6,082 nucleotides of DNA from Candidatus Izemoplasmatales bacterium (lineage in GTDB: Bacteria > Bacillota_I > Bacilli_A > Izemoplasmatales > Hujiaoplasmataceae). The notes beneath the pieces were generated by a model. That model ran no database searches. It was not told the DNA's origin and saw only the letters and a program-made list of their open reading frames with translations. The stretch covers positions 1-6,082 of the forward strand of contig JAQWBC010000066.1 in assembly GCA_028707415.1 (NCBI GenBank), read 5' to 3'. Below are positions 1 to 4,339 of this stretch, one piece after another. How positions within the stretch are numbered: position 1 is the first letter of the stretch; every line of letters begins with the position of its first letter. A program made the translations under genes and the position numbers.

Positions 1-231
1 ATAACTTTTAATATTGATAATGCCATTTTTCAAACTTCGGTCATTACTCCCAAGCATTATGTCTCCAGCGTTGGTTGTGGTGATGCTTTGCTTAGTGGTG
101 TAATATATGGGATAACAACAGGTGTATCAATGTTTCAGGCGATTGAGTATGGCAAACAAATTGCCGCTCTAACTATGGAAGTTAAGTCTCCATGTTATCA
201 ATTGCTGACGAATGCTTTATTGAATCATTGA
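1..231 (+). CDS. PfkB-family carbohydrate/nucleoside kinase, C-terminal fragment (5' end outside window)
   Basis: The first frame is open from base 1 to a TGA at 229-231 and gives 76 residues; the start lies upstream of the window. Residues 24-33 read VGCGDALLSG. This is the second PfkB (ribokinase) signature, normally GAGDAF: the glycines form the anion hole for the transferred phosphate, and Asp28 would be the catalytic base. After it comes the usual helical tail with alternating Ala/Gly (IEYGKQIAALTMEV). The family uses ATP to phosphorylate sugars or nucleosides in the cytoplasm. The AALTME stretch slightly resembles pseudouridine kinases, but the substrate-binding N-terminal half is absent, so the substrate cannot be assigned. 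The nitroreductase begins 17 nt downstream with its own ribosome site, so the two are probably co-transcribed. The family call is firm; the substrate is unknown. Confidence 0.85.
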   Translation: MTFNIDNAIFQTSVITPKHYVSSVGCGDALLSGVIYGITTGVSMFQAIEYGKQIAALTMEVKSPCYQLLTNALLNH

Positions 232-233
232 CT

Positions 234-242
234 TAAGGAGGA
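234..242 (+). promoter_or_regulatory. Shine-Dalgarno site of the nitroreductase gene
   Basis: TAAGGAGGA is a near-perfect anti-16S match, with its GGAGG core 7 nt before the ATG at 249. A nearer ATG at 244 is followed after one codon by a stop, so 249 is the start. The site begins only 3 nt after the stop of the kinase gene, as expected inside an operon. Confidence 0.9.
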
Positions 243-248
243 TATGCC

Positions 249-791
249 ATGAAAAATCAAACAATTGATCTGATTTTACAGCGAAGAAGCGTCCGCGAGT
301 TTACAGAGAAGCCAATCGAAGATGAGAAAATGAAGTTGATCGTCGAATGCGGAATCTTTGCTCCAACCGCCAGAAATAAGCAAAACTGGCATTTCACAGT
401 GATTAATAACCAAGATACAATTGAAGAAATAAATCGATTGACTATCGAGGGGATGCAGAGGCTTGGACTTAAACGGGAAGCCGACTACCACGTCTTTTAT
501 CATGCAACAGCCATTATTATTATGAGTTCACTTATTGAAGGTTTTTCCGAGCTTAATTGTGGCTGTGCGATCGAAAACATGGCGATTGCCGCAAAGTCAC
601 TGGGGATAGATTCTTGTATCGTCGGGCAAACCCGATTTATGTACCATCAGGCTAATGCTGTTGACATCAATCGGATGCTCAAAATTCCCGAAGGATATGA
701 GCACGACGTAGCTATTTGTTTTGGTTATCGTAAGGGCGATAATCCCGAAGTTAAGCCACGAAAAGAAGGCGTCGTTGATTATATAAAATAG
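249..791 (+). CDS. Nitroreductase-family FMN-dependent oxidoreductase
   Basis: A 180-aa protein of the nitroreductase (NfsB/FRase I-like) superfamily, at the short end of the family range. These are usually cytoplasmic FMN homodimers that reduce nitroaromatics, quinones or flavins with NAD(P)H. The N-terminus carries the FMN-phosphate motif RRSVREF (residues 12-18). Residues 38-52 (APTARNKQNWHFTVI) match the conserved S/APTxxNxQPWxF flavin-binding stretch, and IENMAIAAKSLGIDSC (108-123) is the typical dimer/FMN helix. The C-terminal GYRKG (159-163) and the later PRKEGVVDYI fit the family ending. The natural substrate cannot be read from sequence. It follows a PfkB kinase gene by 17 nt and is followed by a hairpin terminator, so it is the last gene of that unit. 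No oddities are seen beyond the short length. Confidence 0.92.
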   Translation: MKNQTIDLILQRRSVREFTEKPIEDEKMKLIVECGIFAPTARNKQNWHFTVINNQDTIEEINRLTIEGMQRLGLKREADYHVFYHATAIIIMSSLIEGFSELNCGCAIENMAIAAKSLGIDSCIVGQTRFMYHQANAVDINRMLKIPEGYEHDVAICFGYRKGDNPEVKPRKEGVVDYIK

Positions 792-799
792 TCAATACT

Positions 800-829
800 A
801 ATACTTTTGACGGGTTCAAAAGTATTTTT
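800..829 (+). terminator. Rho-independent terminator after the nitroreductase gene
   Basis: An 11-bp perfect inverted repeat (AATACTTTTGA at 800-810 pairs with TCAAAAGTATT at 816-826) has a 5-nt loop CGGGT and runs into TTTTT (825-829). The stem has only two G-C pairs, so it may be leaky. It lies 9 nt after the nitroreductase stop and 34 nt before the next start codon. The complementary strand has no T-run, so it should act in the + direction only. Confidence 0.75.
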
Positions 830-846
830 ATTGACAATAATACATC

Positions 847-855
847 AATAAGGAG
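847..855 (+). promoter_or_regulatory. Shine-Dalgarno site that fixes the phosphohexomutase start
   Basis: AATAAGGAG is a good ribosome site with 8 nt to the ATG at 864. An in-frame GTG at 855 would give a protein three residues longer, but that codon uses the last base of this very site, so it cannot be the start that the site serves. Confidence 0.85.
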
Positions 856-863
856 TGAGATTT

Positions 864-2573
864 ATGTGGTATGATGAATATCGCCGGTGGGTCAACAATT
901 CTTATTTGCATCCCGAATTACGAAATGATTTATATCACAAAACCGATGCCGAACTTGAGGACATGTTTTTTTCATCGCTTAGTTTCGGAACTGGAGGGAT
1001 GCGGGGAATCTTAGGGGCTGGTACCAATCGGATGAATATTTATACAATTCGCAAAGCCAATGATGGTTTGGCACGGTATCTGTTAGATCGCTTTGGTGAT
1101 CAATTAAGAGCCAAAAGAGGAGTTTGCATCGCTTACGATAATCGAACTATGTCTAAGGAATTTGCAATGGAGTCATGCCGGGTTTTAGGTTTCCATGGAA
1201 TCAGAACTTATCTATTTGATAATTTGCGACCAACACCCGAATTATCGTTTGCGGTCCGTTATTTACAGTGCTTGGCAGGAATTGTCATTACTGCCAGCCA
1301 TAACCCACCCAATTATAATGGCTATAAAATCTATGATGAATATGGATGTCAGTATACTCCGGAATTCGCGGAAAAAATTGTTAGTCTAGTTGAACAGACT
1401 GAAGATCTGTTTACTATCCCCGTCGCCGATTTTAATCAATTATTGGCTGATGGAATGATTTGCATGATTGGGAAAGAAATCGATGATAAGTATTTGGATG
1501 TTGTCAAGTCTGTCCAAATTCATCCCAACATCGGTAAGAACATCAAAATTGTGTTTACTCCTCTTCATGGAACGGCGGCAGAACTTGGATTAAGGTTGTT
1601 ATCAGAAACTGGATATGATGTTTTTCCTGTTGTCGAACAATTAGTTCATGATCCGTTGTTTTCCACGGTAAAGTCACCTAATCCAGAAAATGTGGAAGCT
1701 TTCAAGTTGGCTGTCGATTTGGGGACAAAGGTCGGGGCTGACCTTCTGGTCGCGACCGATCCCGATGCTGATCGTTTGGGAATTGCTGTAAAAAAAGGCT
1801 CGGGATATGTTTTCCTTACGGGAAATCAAACCGGAGCCGTGTTGATTAAATACTTACTTTCCGAGCGCAAAAAACAAGGCACATTACCCGAAAAGGGAAT
1901 GGTTTTTAATACCATCGTGACTTCTGATTTAGGAGCGAAGATTGCCCGTTCATACGGGATGAATGTTTTTTCAACTTTGACTGGGTTTAAATTCATAGGA
2001 GAACAAGTTCGGTTTCTTGAAGGAACCGACCAATCCTTTGTCTTTGGATATGAAGAATCATATGGATATGTGATTGATGCTAGGGTTCGAGATAAAGACT
2101 CATTCCAAGCGATGTTACTGGTCTTAGAAGCGGCAGCTTTTTATCGGGAGACCGAGAAAAAATCACTATATGATAAACTGCTTGATATTTATCGGGAGTA
2201 CGGTAATTATCAAGAGTCATTGCATAACATCGATCTTTATGGCGTTGAAGGCGCCAAACGGATTGACCGAATTGTATCATATTTTCGTGAGCATCCACTT
2301 ATTGAACTGGGTGGCCAATTGGTTAAAATTAGTGAAGACTATTTGACTAGAATCCGAATTGAGGATGGATTACCTTCACCATTAACACTTCCCAAAGCCA
2401 ATGTCATCAAGTACATTTTCATTAATGATTCTTGGGTCGTACTACGTCCATCAGGGACAGAACCAAAATTAAAAATATATGTTGGTGTCAACGATCTTTC
2501 CTTAGAACGAGCAAAGATGCAAAATCAACTGTTGTCGGATGCAATCTTAAAAATCGTTAAACAAATCGGATGA
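864..2573 (+). CDS. pgcA: Alpha-D-phosphohexomutase (phosphoglucomutase/phosphomannomutase, PgcA type)
   Basis: A 569-aa cytoplasmic enzyme, close to the usual length of the Bacillota PgcA/ManB type (about 570-580 aa). It interconverts glucose-1-phosphate and glucose-6-phosphate through a phosphoserine and a 1,6-bisphosphate intermediate, feeding G1P from glucan breakdown into glycolysis or supplying G1P for UDP-glucose. All four active-site loops are present: TASHNPPNYNGYK with the phosphorylated Ser at 145; the Mg-binding DPDADR at 299-304; the sugar-recognition loop GYEESYG at 395-401; and the phosphate-binding RPSGTEPKLK from Arg528. The N-terminal FGTGGMRG is also typical. In reduced genomes such enzymes may also serve as phosphomannomutase or phosphopentomutase, and sequence alone does not exclude this. 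The start at 864 is set by its ribosome site. A terminator precedes it, but no convincing promoter is visible between that terminator and the start. It ends with TGA; the next promoter begins 19 nt later. Confidence 0.95.
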   Translation: MWYDEYRRWVNNSYLHPELRNDLYHKTDAELEDMFFSSLSFGTGGMRGILGAGTNRMNIYTIRKANDGLARYLLDRFGDQLRAKRGVCIAYDNRTMSKEFAMESCRVLGFHGIRTYLFDNLRPTPELSFAVRYLQCLAGIVITASHNPPNYNGYKIYDEYGCQYTPEFAEKIVSLVEQTEDLFTIPVADFNQLLADGMICMIGKEIDDKYLDVVKSVQIHPNIGKNIKIVFTPLHGTAAELGLRLLSETGYDVFPVVEQLVHDPLFSTVKSPNPENVEAFKLAVDLGTKVGADLLVATDPDADRLGIAVKKGSGYVFLTGNQTGAVLIKYLLSERKKQGTLPEKGMVFNTIVTSDLGAKIARSYGMNVFSTLTGFKFIGEQVRFLEGTDQSFVFGYEESYGYVIDARVRDKDSFQAMLLVLEAAAFYRETEKKSLYDKLLDIYREYGNYQESLHNIDLYGVEGAKRIDRIVSYFREHPLIELGGQLVKISEDYLTRIRIEDGLPSPLTLPKANVIKYIFINDSWVVLRPSGTEPKLKIYVGVNDLSLERAKMQNQLLSDAILKIVKQIG

Positions 2574-2592
2574 AATAAGGCTTAAAGGATAC

Positions 2593-2624
2593 TTGATAGC
2601 TTTTCTTTTCCTTTGTGATATAAT
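2593..2624 (+). promoter_or_regulatory. Extended -10 promoter of the small-protein/ung/ECF unit
   Basis: The -10 box is a perfect TATAAT at 2619-2624, preceded by TG plus one base (TGATATAAT), the extended -10 form recognised by the housekeeping sigma factor. A possible -35, TTGATA, lies at 2593-2598 with a long 20-nt spacer. The spacer is tolerable because extended -10 promoters need little from the -35. The expected transcription start is about 2631, leaving only about 12 nt of leader before the ATG at 2643. Confidence 0.75.
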
Positions 2625-2642
2625 AATTTTGGTGATGTCTTT

Positions 2643-2834
2643 ATGGAAATTTTCTTTGCAATTCTGATTCTCGTTGTTTTAATCGGAATATATGTTGCCT
2701 CTTATAAACTCAATCAAAAAACAAAACCTCCAAAAGGATGTGAAATCCCTGAGGAGTTTTCTTCGTGTAGTGTTTGTCATAGTACTTCATGTTTAGTTAA
2801 AACAAAGTCAAAGATAGGTGACGATCATGATTAA
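2643..2834 (+). CDS. Small one-TM cysteine-rich protein (FeoB-associated Cys-rich membrane protein-like)
   Basis: A 63-aa protein. Residues 2-20 form one strongly hydrophobic helix, followed by a basic linker (YKLNQKTKPPKG) and four cysteines at 33, 42, 45 and 50 (spacing CX8CX2CX4C), then a charged tail ending GDDHD. The layout of TM helix, Lys-rich stretch, KGCE and a Cys cluster recalls the small FeoB-associated Cys-rich proteins of Bacillota and similar N-termini of some electron-transfer proteins, so metal binding at the membrane is a reasonable inference. However, no feoA or feoB is nearby. The ribosome site is weak (GGTGATG at 2631-2637, 5 nt from the ATG), and no other in-frame start is available. 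The promoter directly upstream and the 8-nt overlap with the uracil-DNA glycosylase start argue that it is a real gene and the first of the unit. The function is unknown. Confidence 0.7.
   Translation: MEIFFAILILVVLIGIYVASYKLNQKTKPPKGCEIPEEFSSCSVCHSTSCLVKTKSKIGDDHD
2816..2821 (+). promoter_or_regulatory. Shine-Dalgarno site that fixes the ung start
   Basis: AGGTGA lies 5 nt before the ATG at 2827. An in-frame GTG at 2818 sits inside this site and would add only three residues (GTG ACG ATC), so the ATG is preferred. The site and start both lie inside the end of the upstream small gene, which suggests translational coupling. Confidence 0.65.
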
Positions 2835-3492
2835 TAATGATTGGGACGAGCTATTAAAGTCGGAATTTCAGAAACCATATTTTATCGATTTGGTCCAAAA
2901 GGTCAAGATTGAATACGCTAAAGGCGATTGCTATCCACCAATCAACCAAATTTTTACCGCGTTGCGAAAGACAGCTTACTCTGCGACTAAGGTTGTCATT
3001 CTCGGTCAAGATCCGTATCATAATCCAAGTGAAGCCATGGGTTTGTGTTTTTCTGTTCCAAAAGGAGTCGTTTTCCCGCCATCGCTTCAGAATATTTTTA
3101 CCGAATTGAAGCACGATCTTGGTTACGAAATCCCTAAATCAGGGGATCTGTCCAAATGGGCAAATAACGGTGTACTATTGCTTAATACGATCCTGTCGGT
3201 CGAAAGAAACCACCCACTTTCACACCAATTTATCGGTTGGTTGACTTTTACCGACTATATCATATCGTTATTAAATACAAAACCAGAACCGCTGGTCTTT
3301 GTATTATGGGGCCAACATGCCAAAAGCAAAAAAGCTCTCTTAAACAATCCTAAGCATTTGATAATCGAAAATGTTCACCCTTCGCCACTATCGGCTTATC
3401 GAGGATTTTTTGATTCAAAACCGTTTTCTCAAATCAATAACTATCTTCTTCAAAATGGCGTTTCGCCGATTGATTTTGATTTAAGCCATTAA
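2827..3492 (+). CDS. ung: Uracil-DNA glycosylase, family 1
   Basis: A 221-aa enzyme, the normal length for bacterial family-1 UDG (about 225 aa). It removes uracil from DNA, arising from cytosine deamination or dUMP misincorporation, as the first step of base excision repair. The water-activating loop GQDPYHNP contains catalytic Asp62, and MGLCFSVPKG follows as in the family. LLLNTILSVE carries the uracil-recognising Asn. VFVLWGQHAKSK is the conserved strand before the last motif. HPSPLSAYRGFF (from His184) holds the catalytic His and the minor-groove intercalation loop. All key residues are intact. The start overlaps the end of the upstream small gene by 8 nt, and the ECF gene follows 12 nt later, so the three form one transcription unit. 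Codon use shows nothing unusual. Confidence 0.97.
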   Translation: MINNDWDELLKSEFQKPYFIDLVQKVKIEYAKGDCYPPINQIFTALRKTAYSATKVVILGQDPYHNPSEAMGLCFSVPKGVVFPPSLQNIFTELKHDLGYEIPKSGDLSKWANNGVLLLNTILSVERNHPLSHQFIGWLTFTDYIISLLNTKPEPLVFVLWGQHAKSKKALLNNPKHLIIENVHPSPLSAYRGFFDSKPFSQINNYLLQNGVSPIDFDLSH

Positions 3493-3493
3493 C

Positions 3494-3500
3494 AAAGGAG
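3494..3500 (+). promoter_or_regulatory. Shine-Dalgarno site of the ECF S-component gene
   Basis: AAAGGAG starts 2 nt after the ung stop and is followed by CCCC and the ATG at 3505. The 4-nt spacing is short but the match is strong, and no other in-frame start fits better. Confidence 0.8.
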
Positions 3501-3504
3501 CCCC

Positions 3505-4293
3505 ATGAAAAAATCTAAACTCAGAATTATTACGTCTCTTGCTATGCTCATTGCCATCGGAATCATCTTAGCGGAAGTTATCCAAGTTTCTTATCCTCCG
3601 GGGTCAGCGACCTTCCTGCGATTCTCACTCGGTTACATTACCATCATTATCGCTGGTATCCTTTATGGTCCGATATACGGAATGGTTGCCGGGCTCATCC
3701 AAGATGTTTTGGGCTTTTATGTTGCGACTTTATTATCGCTGTTTTTACCATGGGTATCATCACCGGGAGCGTTTTTTATTGGCTATACCGTGAACGCAGT
3801 TCTCTATGGATTAATAGCGGGCTTGATGTTCATGAAAACCTTCAAAAACGAAGATCGCATCTTTTGTATTTTAAGTTTTGTCATCTCGGGAGTGATGTTG
3901 TTCGCTTCAATTTGGTTTTTCGTTAATCCTGACCAGATTAGAGCCTCTTATTTAACCGCCACAGATAAGCAGATTATTGCCGGTATTTCCATGGCAGTTG
4001 CCTTTATATTGTGCGTGATGAACTTCATTTTTTACAAACAATCCGTTGCGAAACGGCCACCATTTAAAATCGTTTTTATGTTAACGATTTTGTACATAAT
4101 TACTTCGTTGATATTAACGCCAATTTGGATTGTCTATTTCTATATGGGCTATTTTTCATCGGTGACCTATGTATCATTTTGGGCATTATTGCCAATTCGT
4201 ATTGTTAAGATGCCAATTGATATTGCGATATATTCTGCAGTTTTACCAAGGCTATTAAAAGTATCGAAAAGCGTGATGTTTGCGGAAGAATAA
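3505..4293 (+). CDS. ECF transporter substrate-binding S component, FolT (folate)-like, enlarged
   Basis: A 262-aa integral membrane protein. ECF S components bind a vitamin and work with the shared EcfT/EcfA/EcfA' energising module, none of which is encoded here. Residues 38-70 (LRFSLGY, then an AGILYGPIYGMVAG stretch and LIQDVLGF) and 87-106 (PGAFFIGYTVNAVLYGLIAG) follow the pattern of FolT folate-binding S components. So does the end, where ALLPIRIVKMPIDI matches the typical R-x2-K/Q last helix. Hydrophobic segments lie at about 8-29, 38-55, 57-80, 88-110, 117-140, 155-177, 187-212 and 226-250. Usual S components have six helices and about 170-200 residues; here two extra segments (about 117-177) appear to be inserted between helices 4 and 5. 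The ECF-S class is well supported, while the substrate is an inference. It is the last gene of the unit and ends just before a terminator. Confidence 0.8.
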   Translation: MKKSKLRIITSLAMLIAIGIILAEVIQVSYPPGSATFLRFSLGYITIIIAGILYGPIYGMVAGLIQDVLGFYVATLLSLFLPWVSSPGAFFIGYTVNAVLYGLIAGLMFMKTFKNEDRIFCILSFVISGVMLFASIWFFVNPDQIRASYLTATDKQIIAGISMAVAFILCVMNFIFYKQSVAKRPPFKIVFMLTILYIITSLILTPIWIVYFYMGYFSSVTYVSFWALLPIRIVKMPIDIAIYSAVLPRLLKVSKSVMFAEE

Positions 4294-4308
4294 GCGATAT
4301 TGCATAAG

Positions 4309-4336
4309 AAAGAATCACCGTTTGGTGATTCTTTTT
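4309..4336. terminator. Shared bidirectional terminator between convergent genes
   Basis: A perfect 11-bp inverted repeat (AAAGAATCACC at 4309-4319, GGTGATTCTTT at 4324-4334) with a 4-nt loop GTTT. On the + strand it ends in TTTTT (4332-4336). On the - strand it runs into TTCTTTCTTAT, a weaker T-rich tract. It lies 15 nt after the ECF gene stop and 3 nt beyond the stop of the minus-strand glycosyltransferase gene, so it can end both transcripts. Confidence 0.85.
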
Positions 4337-4339
4337 CGC

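Noticed and set aside
831..836. Perfect TTGACA hexamer upstream of pgcA as a -35 box
   Set aside because: The base run 17 nt downstream (854-859, AGTGAG) is not a -10 box, and transcription from it would start after the ribosome site and into the coding region.
855..863. GTG at 855 as the start of the phosphohexomutase
   Set aside because: It overlaps the ribosome-binding site itself; the ATG at 864 has ideal spacing.
2584..2614. AAAGGA / TCCTTT inverted repeat after pgcA as a terminator
   Set aside because: It has only six pairs with a loop of about 19 nt and no T-run after the second arm; the region reads better as the spacer of the downstream promoter.
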